A DNA stretch of 64,000 nt from Branchiostoma floridae (GCF_000003815.2 NC_049983.1:19611106-19675105), one strand, 5' to 3'. Shown: positions 23,515 through 36,407, counted from the stretch's first letter. The notes: generated by a model from the sequence alone, not told the origin. A program made the numbers and translations.

Positions 23515-25239
23515 CTATACAACCTGCAGTTCTAGTGGCAGATATGCAATGAATGCTTTGTTGGCGTAATATCCTCCCGGAAAAGCTGCCAAGCCCTGCA
23601 CCCAAGTCTGCGACTCCAGAATATAACATGCCATGTCGTCACTGTTTAACACGTAGATCGTCCCGTCCATTTCTGTACACCCCTTCTCAAACTCTACGGC
23701 TTCTGTGGCTGGATGGGCGGCCAGTGAAGACCACTGCTTCGTGGTGACATTGAAGCAGTCTACTCCGGGAACGAGTCCACCAAGGAGGTAGATGGTTTCT
23801 CCCACCGCGACCATACTGTTCTTGTCCCGTTTTCTGGGCAGGGGAGACAGAATCTCCCACTGGTTGTTGTTTGACGTATACTTCAGAAGTGCAAACTTTT
23901 CCGTCCTCTCTTCTTCCGAGTTGATGTAAATGTCTCCCTTACAGACGACAGCTAGATCGTAGTTAGTCCAGTCTCCAGGTAACGGCCTTCTAAACTCCCA
24001 CCTGTCCTGTTCAGGAATGTATCTTTCCATCGTTTTTACCGTGTAGTCGTACTGAAACCCTCCTATAGCGTAAACAGACCTGTCGTGAGCTACAGCTCCA
24101 AAGTAGGCCCTGGCTTCGCTAAGGGAACGTATCTGGAACCACTTGTTCTGGATGGGATCATAGCAGAAGGAGTCCGACAGCACGTCTCGGACGGCTATCC
24201 CGGAGGGGTGACCGAATCGTGGTTTGCCGTATCCTCCGATGACGTAGATGTAGTTGTCCAGTACTGCTACACCCCACCCTCTCGCACACGCCTGCTCCGG
24301 ATTTTCCGTGAAAGTTTTCCAGACATCCTGAAAGTAGAGTCGTGTTAACAACGAAACATCGTATCCCCTGGCAGTTTTCCCTTAAACTGCAACAATGTGT
24401 GTTGAATCTGCAAATGTTTGCATACGTAAAATCAGAATGATTTTAGACGTTTGATAAGCATGAACACCATGAGGTACAAATTACATGTACGGACATCATA
24501 ACTTGCTAAGGTTATGTATATTTATGATAGTTAGTAGGTGTCAGAGAAACAAAGGTTAAGTTCGATAATCGGCATCCTAGCGGATTTCTTTGATACTGCA
24601 GCTGGACCTTTTTACCTTACCTTAGAGTGATCGTAATGAAGGAATTCCCTCGGGCCTGTCTCACGCCACGTCACATACCCCGTGTTCACTCCGCACAGGA
24701 ACTTCTGGTGCCTGAATCGCGTCTTCCACTTCTCGCTGTTCTTCCCTCAGCTCTTCGAAAACTTCCGAGCGAAGAAACTTCAGGTAATTGTCCCCCATCA
24801 GATGTGCTGCAGCTTCCTTCAGGTCGCGGATCGCGTAGGTATCAGCCAGCATGTACAGATGGACGCAGTTCTCACAGCTCAGTTTACTCTTGATGTAGTC
24901 TAGAATCGGTGGCATCTGAAGAAACTGTGCTATCTCAAGAACGCCAGCTAGTTTATCGTCCATTTTTATTGGCTTCGATTCATACAGAAAGTCTAGAACA
25001 ACCTGAAATATTTCAGCAGCGAAGCCGTGAAGTTGCACGGAGTTTTCCCGACTTTCTCTCATGCCACTTTCTAACATGGCGCGAAAATAGTCTGACGTCT
25101 CCATCAGGACCGTCTTGTGGACGTGGAAGGTGCAGTCTTCAACTTTGACCTCCAGGTCAGGGTCACCCTGAACGCGATTGATGTACGAGATCTCGTAGCT
25201 GTTTCCTCTGAGGCGAGAATCCGTCGTTGTCGTTGCCAT
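23515..25239 (-). CDS. BTB-kelch (KLHL-type) protein with reduced BACK region
   Basis: Probable Cullin-3 adaptor of the Kelch-like type. Exon 1 (25239 down to 24679 or 24621) encodes a BTB fold: DLEVKVEDCTFHVHKTVL, TSDYFRAMLESGM, VVLDFLYESKPIKM and MLADTYAIRDLKEAA. Exon 2 (24327-23515, 270 residues) encodes a kelch propeller with blades marked YIYVIGGYG, VYAIGGFQYD and IYLLGGLVPG. Exon 2 starts at a clear cag acceptor in phase 0. With the donor GGG|GTATGT at 24679 the frame is open and the protein is 457 residues. A stronger-looking donor AAG|GTAAGG at 24621 would add REFLHYDHSK, which continues perfectly into DVWKTF as a kelch blade, but lies in another frame. Only about 40 residues follow the BTB, so most of the BACK domain is missing either way. 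The ATG at 25239 sits in a good context (GCCATGG). Confidence 0.8.
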
Positions 25240-27575
25240 GGCATTGAGTGTTACTGTATAATGTTGGATATAACGATACGTTTCCAATAATCCGTAAAAC
25301 AAATGACAGTACTAGGCAGCACAATAATCCATAAAACAAATGGTACTATATATAGATTCACGCACATGATGATGTACTAGTTCTTTTGCAACAAACATCA
25401 AAGGCATTCAATCATATACTCGGTAGTCGTCAGGTTATTGCATTAAAGTTGGTTACTGACGTTAGTAATCTTGTGACCATGCATTGAAAACGCAGGAAGG
25501 ACATGAAGCTCTTGGTACCAAGCATTTCATCACGATAACGATGCCAGACATGTCATACATACTGGTACAGACACGTCCTCTGTCAGGCGGTTCTATTTTG
25601 GGAAGGCAGGCCGCTGCGACCAAAGTCACGCAAACAGTGGGAGTTCGTTCATGTGGATCGGAAGAAATTTGAAAGTAAATGCGACAGAAAAACTTACAAA
25701 TGTACAAGACATTGATGGAGTGAACTCAAAACGTAACGGTGATAAGATGTCAAAATTTCAAGAGATATAGCCTACATTTATCCTCATATGATGAACTGCA
25801 CTGTAATGTGATGCCTGGAGTAGGAGCTTGACGTGCCACTGCCACACCATTGGGAGTCATTTTATATTCGTGCGAGTGGTATGGCTAAGGGTCAAAAACT
25901 AACCTTTGCTGGTGTATGGACGTCTGGGACGTTACGGTGCTCCGGTCCGAAAATTATGGTTAGATAGTCAGTTCCAAGACGAGAGCAAATAGTGTATCAA
26001 AGGACAAAGGTCTTAACGTCGCCATAATGCAGATGTTTTACGACACTGTAACAAGTAGGGGGTGGGGTTGGGGCTGTGTCGGGCTCCTTTGACCCATTGC
26101 TGACGTCACTGAGGAAGGTTGTTACTTTGTATAGAGACATAGGGTATGAAATATTCATATAGGAGTTCTTAATCTGTAGGGATCTCTCTTCAGTGGGAAT
26201 TGCATGTGCCTTTTTATCTATGTGTGATAGACTAATGTTAAATACAACGTAAGGTTAATGTATGCTTGCAATATACATCAACCACTGTGCTAACCAATTT
26301 TTTTTCGTTATGAATGTAGACAATAGGCAATAGCATACAAAGCCGGTTTATGAGTTTATTCACATGCACATAGGGTCAGCCTACCTACTATCAAGTCCAA
26401 CGTTCCATACAGCTATGCAGAACTGTACTTAAGTGACGGGATACTCGCCTTTGACTTACATGTATTATCCATTCCTAAGAAAATGTTTCTCAGTAAGTCA
26501 ATGAAATTTGTCACAATATGCGTCACAACATATATACCAAACGTTACCCTTTACAATATAACTGCTGTCGTTTCGATGCACATAAGGCGTGCCTTAACGT
26601 TGGGTGAATGTTAACTGTATGGAGAAGCGTGTCATCAGCACAATTATAGGGCATTAATGACAGGAGACAGTTTCCCAATTATGGACTCATTTTCTCTACG
26701 TGACGAACAGCTTTAAGTTTTCGTTTCCACGAATCTGTTATGTCTGATAAGTTGCAAATCTTTTGTGTTGCGACTACATGCATCTATAGACAGACTGAAT
26801 ATGTACAGGAGTGAGGTTCTCTTGATAACACAATAAGGCCCATGATACATGATACGCGTACACCATATTTATACACGGTGGGTAGGACTTGGGTGAACAC
26901 TGATTAACTCATGTGGTACCACACTGTATCTGGACGATGGGAGTTACAAGTTCCAGAATCTATCATCACTACAAAAATATTGTATGTACAACAAGGTCAT
27001 ACCCGGCAAATTACTCATATCTTACATGTTGGCAGCACTAGGCTAAACACTATCCAAGACTGCATTGTTTTCTGATCATCCCATCCAAAACTACTTGATC
27101 ATCCCATACACAACTATTCTTGGACATGGATAAGGAACATGTACACGAATTCGAACTTACTTGAACTAAAATTCTTAAGTCAATCTTCATTTTCTTGCTA
27201 GGATAGGTACCTTAATGTAAAATGTGAATATCAATACGGAACAGGTGTTCTTAGAAATAGAAATGTATTTATGTGAAAGTGGTTTTAGTTTAGTTTCATT
27301 GTCGTTTTTCATGGTAGTGTCTCATCACTTTGGTGTGTACCATAATGCTGTGATTTCTTTTGTATTAATTTCTATTTCATCGGACATGGGCGGGACTAAG
27401 TGATTTGTTTAAAACAAAGAATGCATTGCAATTTTTAGAATTATCATATAATCAACGTGGTCTTGTTAGCATACCTTTTTTTAGATAGAGAATCCTGTCA
27501 AATGTCAACCAAAAATGAGTAGTATTTGTCATGACGTTTCTCAAAACGACAAACCTACGTCGCTCATATTGGGTC
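25240..27575. other. Spacer between kelch gene and GPCR
   Basis: No supportable gene. The segment 26440-26760 is one of two diverged copies of a repeat whose partner lies at 31280-31640. Confidence 0.5.
26440..26760 (+). repeat. Diverged 0.35-kb direct repeat, copy 1
   Basis: Shares long stretches with 31280-31640 in the same orientation, for example GAGACAGTTTCCCAATTATG, GGCGTGCCTTAA and GTTTTCGTTTCCACGAA. The pair brackets the GPCR gene at a distance of about 4.9 kb. No open frame is conserved between them, so a transposon or old duplication is likelier than a gene. Confidence 0.65.
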
Positions 27576-29398
27576 TCAATTTATGAAGCTGAGAATGCCA
27601 TCCAAGATATACTTATAACCCTCGCGTATACGTGTGTTCATGAGACCGTATACAATCGGGTTCAGGGCACCGTTCAGTGCCATCAGGACCTGACCAACGA
27701 TGAACGCTTCAGATGAGACTTTACTGGAAACCATAGCCATTATCGTCATAGGCATGCAGCAGACACTGTACACAAGGAACAGAGTAAGCATCATTTTTGT
27801 GATCTGCCTCTCCGCCGCACTGTTTGGGGAGCTCTTGCTCAGACTAACGTGATATTTTTGCTCATTTGTTCCTGAATTGTTGGAAATATCAGAGACTGGC
27901 ATAATGCGGATATTTTCTTTCAGTTCCTCGTCATCTGACGAGAGATCTTGGTCCTGCTGATTCTCACTTCGATCTGTCTGATCTGTCTCTGCACTAACTA
28001 AGGAAGTATCATTAGTTTCACACTGGCCATTATGGTCATCTCCGTTTTGTTCGTTGTCATATATGGATGGGTTTTGACCAACGTGGTCTTGATTTTTACT
28101 TGTATCTGTTTGATCATCTGACACCGTAGTGATTTTACTCCGCTTACTTTCTGTTGGCTCATTTTGGTCAGTTTTCCTTCCTTCCTCGTTACTTGATGAG
28201 GAATTGTCATCTCCCAACCAAGCACCGCCATGCGGGTCTCCCGTGGAATTTGTCACCCTGACTGAGGCAGTCATTGTGGGAGAACGCGAGCTGTTGCCCC
28301 CCTTCCCACGCGTGAAGCGCACTGTGAAGCCTTTTGACTGGCGCAACGCGTGACTTTTGACACGTTTAGTACTCTTCCTTACATGTTTATGAATGAGACC
28401 GTAACATGTTATGGCCACTACATATGGGATAATGAAGACCATGATATATACCAGTATCTTTGCGGATATATTAGTAGATCCTGCAACACTACATCGCTTG
28501 ATCTTTGGGTCAACCTTGACTTCTTCGGGAAGGTACAGAGGTAAGAATGAGACGATAGGATTCAACCATGTCAGCAGGAGCATGATGATGAGAACGCTAT
28601 TGGACTTTAGACATTCACTGTTGGTACAAATGAGAAAGTACCGCTGAAGAGCGATACAACACATGTGGCCTAGCGATACCCCCCACAAGACCGGTATGAT
28701 ATACCCCAGAAACGAGCACAGTGCCCCTGGCGGTTTCCATTGGGGCTGCAGGAAATGCTCGATCCAAAAGGCTGGGCCAAATATGACGAAGAGGATGTCA
28801 GCACAGCTGATGCTGACCAGAGGCACGTTAGCCAGCTTCCTCAGGTCCGGCCGGACCCAGATGGCGACGATAGTTAGGAGGCAGCCGACGACCGTCACCA
28901 CGATGATGACTGTGGGGCCGCAGAAGTTCAGAATCAGCGAGGTTAGACGGTTAGCTCTAGTTCACCTTTATCCACGGGGTGACCTTTATCCGTTATTTAA
29001 AAAGGGCATTTAGGGATATCAAGTCGATGGGCGGTGGTCTCATTTTGTTGCAATATTTTGAAAATAAATATTTCAGTTTGAAACCACCGTTTGTCAACTT
29101 AATATCCCTAAATATCCTGTTTTTAAAAACAACGGATATAGGTTACTCAGTGGATAAAATGAACCAGAAAACATGAACACAGAAAACATGGACATTTATT
29201 TTCAAGTAATGTAGATCTACACTGTACAGTGGTAAAGAAAAGGAGCAAGGGAATTGCGTACTGTTTAAGGTAATTCATAGTCTTTGAAAAGCAAAGAGAT
29301 ATAAGGATGGTGATGGGAAGACAATAGAAATGGTGTAAGGAGCATTATATCGTACCTCCGATGACGACAACAACGGCGTACACCCCAAGAGTCGTCAT
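27576..29398 (-). CDS. Class A GPCR, GPR84/Tre1/melatonin-like, with QRY motif
   Basis: Seven-helix receptor from two exons: 29356-29398 (14 codons plus 1 nt) and 27576-28909. The donor GGAG|GTACGA and acceptor CACAG|TC agree in phase 1 and complete TM1 as MTTLGVYAVVVVIG followed by VIIVVTVVGCLL. Further landmarks are CADILFVIFGPAFWIEH (TM2), the ALC at the start of TM3, QRYFLI where most receptors have DRY, a long polar acidic third intracellular loop of about 160 residues, TKMMLTLFLVYSVCCMP (TM6) and NPIVYGLMNTRIREGYKYIL (TM7 with NPxxY and helix 8). The extracellular N-terminus is only about five residues, so a small ligand bound within the helices seems likely. The GPR84/Tre1/moody/melatonin-like cluster is the best guess from TM6-TM7 texture; no ligand can be assigned. 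Stops lie just upstream of the ATG. Confidence 0.85.
28960..29164. mobile_element. Foldback MITE in the GPCR intron
   Basis: The left arm begins GTTCACCTTTATCCACGGGG; the right arm ends GTGGATAAAATGAAC. Inner segments also pair (TTTAGGGATAT with ATATCCCTAAA, and GGCGGTGGT with ACCACCG), so nearly all 205 bp fold on themselves. It begins only about 50 nt from the acceptor of GPCR exon 2. A solo end of the same family lies at 11467-11528. Confidence 0.75.
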
Positions 29399-29399
29399 G

Positions 29400-31130
29400 G
29401 CGAAGATTGACTATCAATGATCGTCTTCGTCCCTTGATGTTCCCTTAGACTTCCTGTAAAGTGTCACACACAAGCATGGCTGTAGTCACGGTATGGATGT
29501 GTAGTTAAAGACTTTTCCAGGCACAGGTACAAGGACATGTACAGATACAGGTAGGGGTACAGTGGTTTAGGCACTGGTCCGGATATAGACATTAGCAAGT
29601 TCAAATAATCATCTGTAAGTTAACATGTAGCGAAGTAGTGGTGAGGATTAACATGTCATATGCTCAAAACAAGTGTGTCTGTGTGTGTGTCTGTGTGTCG
29701 GCATATTTGTGGACATCATAACTTGAGAACCTCTCGATGGACTACGATGATATTTGGTATGTGGGTAAGGGTTGGGAAGATGAAGGTCAATGTCAATTTT
29801 GGGCCCCCTGGTGTGTGACCTTGGTACTGCAGCAGAACTTCAATTTTTTGTATCTTTTCATCTGGAGATGCTATGGTCTTGATTTCTTGGTGGCAGATGG
29901 CTTTTGATGTAAGGAAGAAGAGGTGTATGTTTGGGCCCCCTAGCAGCTTGCTCTGGAACTGCAGGAGCATTTTTGTCCAAATCTTCCAAGAAGCATAACG
30001 GAACATAGGACTGATGGATTTCCATGATATTTGGTATGCAGGTACATGTGGCAGAGATGTACATAATAAAATCAAAATTATGTAAATTTGGACTTCATTT
30101 GCATACTTAAAGAGGAAAATCTATATTTACAGTGTTTTCCAATATATCTCTCAAATACATGTTACATATGTAGTTTGTGGCATGCGGAAGTTAAGCAGAT
30201 ACTAATTATGCAATTGAGTCCCTAATTTGCATAATCAATTTGAAAGTGTCCTAATTTTTCTTAGTACGTGTAGTAAATGATTGGTCTGTCAACACTGTGA
30301 CCTGTGTACGTTAGTTAAAGGTGTACATGAGCAAGTATAAATTATGCTAATGTGAAAGTCATTTGCATAATCAGAATATTTCATGGAGGTATGAAGTCTC
30401 CGAACTCTTGTTTCACCAGCGTTTGTGCATGTGTGTGTGTGTGTGTGTGTGTGTCTGCCTGTCAACAAGATAACTCAAGAACGGCTGGATGGATTAGTTT
30501 CATACTTGGTGTGTTGGTGGATGAAAGCTAAAAGTGATTAGATTTTAGGTCCCCTAGCGGCTTTTCTTGGTACTGCAGCGCAACTTCCGGTTTTGCTATT
30601 TCGTGCGCTGAACAAGATATGGTCCCAGTTTTTAGTTGTTAGATAGCTCTTGTGCTCAGGAATAAGTGACATAAGTTTGGGCCCCCTAGCGTTTAGTTTT
30701 GGCATGGCAGGGCCATTTTTGTCAAAAACTTCTGAAGTGGATAACTCAAGAAGGGAACAATGGATTTTCATGATTTTTGGTATGTAGGTGCCTTAGATAA
30801 TGTTATACAAGATAGAATACTAATTATGCAAAATTAGATGACATTTGCATGATTAATAAGCTTATTCTATCATAGCAGTTTTTTAGTGTATCTCTTGTAC
30901 TGGACATGATATGGTTTTGATATTTGGTCAGTAGATAGCTTTCAACGTCATTGGAACTGCAGGTGCGTTTTTGTCAAGACACTCCAAAGAGGATAACTAT
31001 AGGAAGGAATGATGGATTGCCATCATTTTTGGCATACAGGTAGCTTAGGCAAAGATGTTCAGAATGATATACATTTTATGCAAGTGAGGACTTAGTTTGC
31101 ATAATTAATGAGGAAATTGTACAATTCCAT
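29400..31130. repeat. Cluster of GGGCCCCCTAGC dispersed repeats
   Basis: Related modules recur: a GT-rich run, then text like AACTCAAGAACGGCTGGATG, then TTTGGTATGTAGGT, then TTGGGCCCCCTAGC, then CTGCAG. Copies start near 29690, 29930, 30430, 30670 and 30960, with another fragment at 23050. There is no long open frame. These look like a tandem nest of one non-autonomous repeat family. Confidence 0.6.
30429..30454. repeat. (GT)n microsatellite
   Basis: About 13 GT units at the head of one dispersed repeat module. Confidence 0.85.
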
Positions 31131-31279
31131 TGTTTTCAATGGCTGAACTTCAGTAAATGTAACACATGTAAGTTATGATAGCTGAAACATAAGCAGATAC
31201 CGAATATGCAAATCAGGAACAGATTTGCATAATATATACAAAAATAGCAAATCCGCATAATGACCGATCTATGCAAAAT

Positions 31280-31640
31280 TACGGCTATTGTTTTTGACTC
31301 ACATGTCTTCTCGTTTCCTAAGAAAACGTTGTTCAGCCAGTCAATGAATCTTTTCACAACATTCTTCACGACATATATACACCTACCTTTCACGGCATGG
31401 CTGCTGTCGGTTCGATGCACAGATGGCGTGCCTTAATGTCGAGAGAACTGTGTGTGTGGAGAAATGTGCCGTCAGCACAGTTAACAGTTATGTCTTATAT
31501 GGTAGAACATTGATGACAAGAGACAGTTTCCCAATTATGGACTCATGCTCTCTACGTTGCGAACAGCTTCAAGTTTTCGTTTCCACGAACTTGTTATCTC
31601 TGATAAGTTGCTGCTCTTCTGATGTCATGAGCTGAGTTTA
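31280..31640 (+). repeat. Diverged 0.35-kb direct repeat, copy 2
   Basis: Partner of 26440-26760. It shares GAGACAGTTTCCCAATTATG and GTTTTCGTTTCCACGAA in the same order and orientation. Confidence 0.65.
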
Positions 31641-31711
31641 CAACGTCTTGTTCTAACGTTAAAATTTGCATAACTACGTGCCATTTCAGACAGACCTTAT
31701 TTCATTTCGAT

Positions 31712-31712
<1 letters not shown>

Positions 31713-31763
<51 letters not shown>
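31713..31763. repeat. (GT)25 microsatellite
   Basis: An uninterrupted run of about 25 GT dinucleotides. Confidence 0.95.
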
Positions 31764-31765
<2 letters not shown>

Positions 31766-34700
31766 CATTCAGCTATCTATGGTTGTGTAGTAGCATCTTT
31801 GAAGAAAAATCCAATATATAGCTACAAATGAGCTATAGCAAACAGGTGTATATTCGTGTATGAACTATATGCATGCAAAATATGAATTAAGTAGCGGTTA
31901 CTATTATCTTTACTTACAGTCTTGCGTGTAAAACCGACCACAAGACACAGTCAAACGCATATCAATTACAGAAGCTTCCTCCCTATATTACGAAAAGCTT
32001 TGATGGCAACATGCTACGTTTCTAGATCTGTGTTGAAGATATCTCTAATGAGTCGGGTTTTCTTTGTATAAGTCATTGACCTTTCGCTGTATCGTCAGCA
32101 TTTATGCCGTTTTTCTTTAGTTTTTAGTTTCATTTTCGCATGTTGTTTTGTTGCTGGAGTACTGTTTCATTTTATTCTGGTTGGGCTGGTGGGGCACATG
32201 GTCAGGGCTAGGGCCACTGCGCCTTTAAACATGATTGAAATGGGGACGATTGTTTCTTATAGTCTTACTGGAGGTGAACATAAGACAAACCAATCCTGGG
32301 AAAGAGTGGTCTGGATGCTTAGTCCAGTGGTTTAGCAGCTCTTTTTTGCTGGATTTTTCTTTTTTCGCCCACACGCGTTAGTTTTGATGTATTTGGTATG
32401 ATCTGACCTTCCGAATGCAAGGTGCACTCGCTAATCCCCTGACCCTAGGCCGGTCCACATGTCTACTAGAGAGTTGAAATATTTTGTTGCGTCTAAGGGT
32501 TTGTATGACTAGAAAACAAACAAACAAACTAGTGAACAAGCACCTACCTGATGTGTTTGCTGGCGTGGCGGACTGTAAATGGGCAAGGCGTTGCACAGAT
32601 GTCTGCAACAGTCTGTATAGAATGACGACTGAGTACCGTGCATTTGTAGTTACGCATGGAGAAATTATAGCTGACTTCACATTGAGATCAAAATAACACC
32701 AGTTGATCACATAAGACCTATTTCGCATGTCTAACACAATATCACGTGTCTAAATGGCCTCATCTTAATTCTAGACGGAAACAGAACATATGGGTACAAG
32801 TCGGGTACAAGCTGGCACAGAGATTATAGCACCAGCAATGTTGCGTGAGACTGGATGAGCAGGTGTTTGTCTCTGTAATTGCAGACCTTTCGCCGTACAT
32901 AATCACGCCCTCAAGCAAGTGCATTTGGAAGATTATGTACTTTGTTTGCCCAAGCGTTGGCGAAATACAAGCTGTTAACCTGCGTAATGTAGAATATCTA
33001 ATGGGTTTAACAGGTATTTGCGAGATAAACTTGATACTCTATATGTGGTTTTAGATGATTGTGGCAAAATCTCACCTGTGTTATAGGCCTAGCCTTGAGT
33101 CCAGTCTTGTTAGCGTTGGTCCGCTCCCGAAGGTCACTACCCTGCCAATGGACTGGTCTCCAGGCTACTATTGGCCGAGTACAAGTCGGGTACAAGCTGG
33201 CTTATCAGAGATTATAACCAACAATGTTGCGTGAGACTAAATGCGCAGGTGTTTTTCTCCGTAATTGCAGACCTTTTGCCGTACTTAATTATACTTAAGG
33301 AATCCAATGTCCTTGAGCAAGTGCATCTGGCAGATTACATACTATGTTTGCCCAAGGGTGGGCGAAATACAAGCTACTAACCTGCGTAATGTAAAATATC
33401 TAATGGGTTTTACAGGTATTTGTGAGATAAACTTTATACTCTATGTGGTTTTAGATGATCGTGGCAAAATCCCATATATATCATTGGCCATCTGGAAGGA
33501 CGACACGTGATACAGTTTGACGTCAGAGTCTTAATGATCGATGCCAATGTCGGAAAAACTTTGCAAGGGAAAGTATGGTTTCAGCAAGGGGGATGGAGGG
33601 ATGGCAAGGGCTTAGACCGCCTGGTGCAAAATGCGTTGGTGCTGGTAATGTCGACGGTAATACGGGATAATAGCAATGTGAATGAATGAATGAGTGAATG
33701 AATGAAAGGGTGGCTTTTAGTACTTTTCCCAGTGACGTCACCTCATTGATTGTTTACAAGAGTAAAACTCCAGAGCATTGGTATAATTTCTGTATGTGGG
33801 TAGTAATTGACCCAATGAAGATGTGATGAAAATCTGCTTCCCACGCCCACATCAATAACCCAGTGTCTTCATTGCTGTTACCAAAGCTTGTCACAACGGC
33901 AAAATCTCCATAATCTCCAATAGCAGTCCGATACGCCTTGTTAGAAACATTGCTAAACACATCTGAATGTATTCATTCAAATGCTCTATTTGTTATGGCA
34001 TTTCTAATCGAAGTTCTGTTTTGAAGTTCTGTTTTAATTATACATAACACCATTTTTGTTCAAATTTTCCCTCAACTTTTTTTCCATTCCCAGACTAGTA
34101 GTAAATTCCGGACATCGCTACCGAATGTCAACTTCCATGCCAAGATCTGACATGGCTATGAAATATTGATTTATAACATTCTGGTTTACACGTTACTTGT
34201 CTGGAGCCACCCGCTTGTGAAATACTTTCTGTGTTCTTTTTCTAAAATAAATCACCTCCATATTTGTTATGTACTGACATAGGTGCAATCTGCCTATGCG
34301 CTTACCTAGATATTATAATAGTAAGAATATTGCGTGAGGTTAGATGTGTTTTTTTGTAACTCCATACCTTTTGGGAACTTGTTAGCAGACTAATTTGTTC
34401 GTTTTTAGGGTTCAGCTTCGAAATTGGTAGGTTTGATATTTTGCTTACCCAAAAGTGGACGAAATGTGATCTACTTCTATAGGTACAAATAGAAACACGA
34501 CATTTGGGTGGTGTGTTAACGTTAGCGTTGGTTATTGGTTACAGCGCGCTCACATTCGTCGCATACCGTCGCAAGAGTTTGGTGTCGTAGAATTTTCAAT
34601 CAGGCTGTGACAGAACCAACCACTGACAAAGATCTAGCACAGTCTTTTCCGTAAAAAGACAGGTGAAGTTTCCACGACATTTCTACGAATATCCCATAGA

Positions 34701-36307
34701 TACCCCCAGTATGTCATAGTGCGGCGATCGCACGACGAAAATGACGGAGGCGTTCAGGAAAAATGGCGGGAAAAAGGAATCCGTAGTGCATCCACGTTGG
34801 ATTACGAAATACTAGTAGCTTTTTGCGATAAATGCGAGCATAGGACATAGGAAACGTTTACCTCTGTAAGAAATGGCGACTCGAACTTTTTTTCTTTCCA
34901 GACTAATACCACATTTCGGACATCCGTACCGAATACTAACACGTAAAATGTTTCCTGTGGAATTTTCATTTCCCGCTTGGATCAGACATAGATTTTATGT
35001 AACGGAAACTCCGCTGTCCGGGACCGCTCCACGCAGATCAAAGACAGATCAGACGTATGTGCCGCTACCACCACATAGCTATTTGTATTACCACATAGCT
35101 AGCAAGAAAACCCAATCTATAGGAAGTATAAGTCAGGCTGTGTCGCGCTGATGACGATTGCATGCATTTATCCATATAAAGAAAACCCGGTTCCGTGGTT
35201 TAGGCTTTTATCTACCAAACTTCTAGGGGCCGGCGGATGTTGGTTGGGCCGCTTTAGCCTAATCTAATACAGCTAGTATAGACACAGGCATATATATACT
35301 TTGTATATAGGTAGATTAGTCTGGTCGACCACGTAAAATTTCTGACGCCTACGCTTGATGAAATAGTGTCCCCGATAAAGGAAAACATATTGTTTATACC
35401 TAAGTGTCCTTTTTATCTATCATTCTGTCAGGAGCCAATCAGAACTTTGACTAGTGTTAGCAAATTAGATGTACATGTATATTGTAAGTATGAGCAATCT
35501 TGTGTCATGACATGTAAGTAGATTTTCACAATAGACACAATAAATGCTGTAGCAAGAATTGAAGCGACAAAATTTGGTACATCACAGCCAACAAGTCTTT
35601 TATTTTGGTATTCAAGAGGTGCACAAAGTGACACTTATGTGCTAGGTTGTTATAACTTACTAAGTTGACAACTACAGTCACGGCTGCCAAATTTGTACTA
35701 CTTACTATTGTATTATTGAACTTGTTTCACTTCTACAACTACAGTCATGGCTACATGCACATCACAAATGTCAATTCCGCAAATACAATCGAGGCTACCA
35801 CACAATATATTTTCCTATTTTTGTACTTTCTCGTCATGTTCACAATCTCCGGAGGAAAACAAATTTTAAAATCAGGCGACAAAAACTGCGCGCGCTGATG
35901 CCATCTGCAACATTTCCTTCTGTGACCCAAAATACATGTAAAAAATACGTGTTCTCAACATAGAGAAATAACAGTAAGCTTCTTCTTGTCATGAATAAAG
36001 TAAAGACCGTAAACACATGCTCTTCATTAAAACAATTTTCACTGAGATTTCATGATGAACACGTCGAGAAGTAGCATCATGATGACGCGAGTACAAGGAA
36101 AAATATTTGCAAAACGTTCTAAAATTCATTAGACCGCTTTTCTACATTACAGTTCTACGTGTCTGTAACACATGTAAGTGTATGGTAAAATCAATACACT
36201 ATGCACCAAACAAAAAGCTAGTTCCTTTTTGGCATACGTCAGCAGACTATTGCTGATCGTCATGGGTGTGGATATCACAAGACCATAAGACATTCATCTC
36301 AGAATTA
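31764..36307. other. Gene-poor spacer with repeats
   Basis: No gene can be supported. It holds a duplicated block (32790-33472) with a decayed third copy near 34320-34480. An ATG-started frame at 34873-35151 (92 codons, basic N-terminus) has no recognisable domain and no partner exon. Confidence 0.5.
32790..33472 (+). repeat. Near-tandem duplicate of a 0.3-kb block
   Basis: Block 1 (about 32790-33075) and block 2 (about 33177-33472) share long runs, for example ACAAGTCGGGTACAAGCTGG, AATGTTGCGTGAGACT, CAAGTGCAT and TATCTAATGGGTTT. A more degraded copy starts near 34320 (ATTGCGTGAGGTTAGATG). No reading frame is conserved. Confidence 0.75.
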
Positions 36308-36407
36308 NNNNNNNNNNNNNNNNNNNNNNNNNNNNNNNNNNNNNNNNNNNNNNNNNNNNNNNNNNNNNNNNNNNNNNNNNNNNNNNNNNNNNNNNNNNNN
36401 NNNNNNN
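36308..36407. other. Assembly gap, 100 N
   Basis: Exactly 100 undetermined bases, probably a default-size scaffold gap. Nothing shows that a gene spans it. Confidence 0.95.

Noticed and set aside
34873-35151. 92-codon ATG frame with a basic, mitochondrial-looking N-terminus
   Set aside because: No recognisable domain, no splice partner and repeat-like surroundings; length is compatible with chance.
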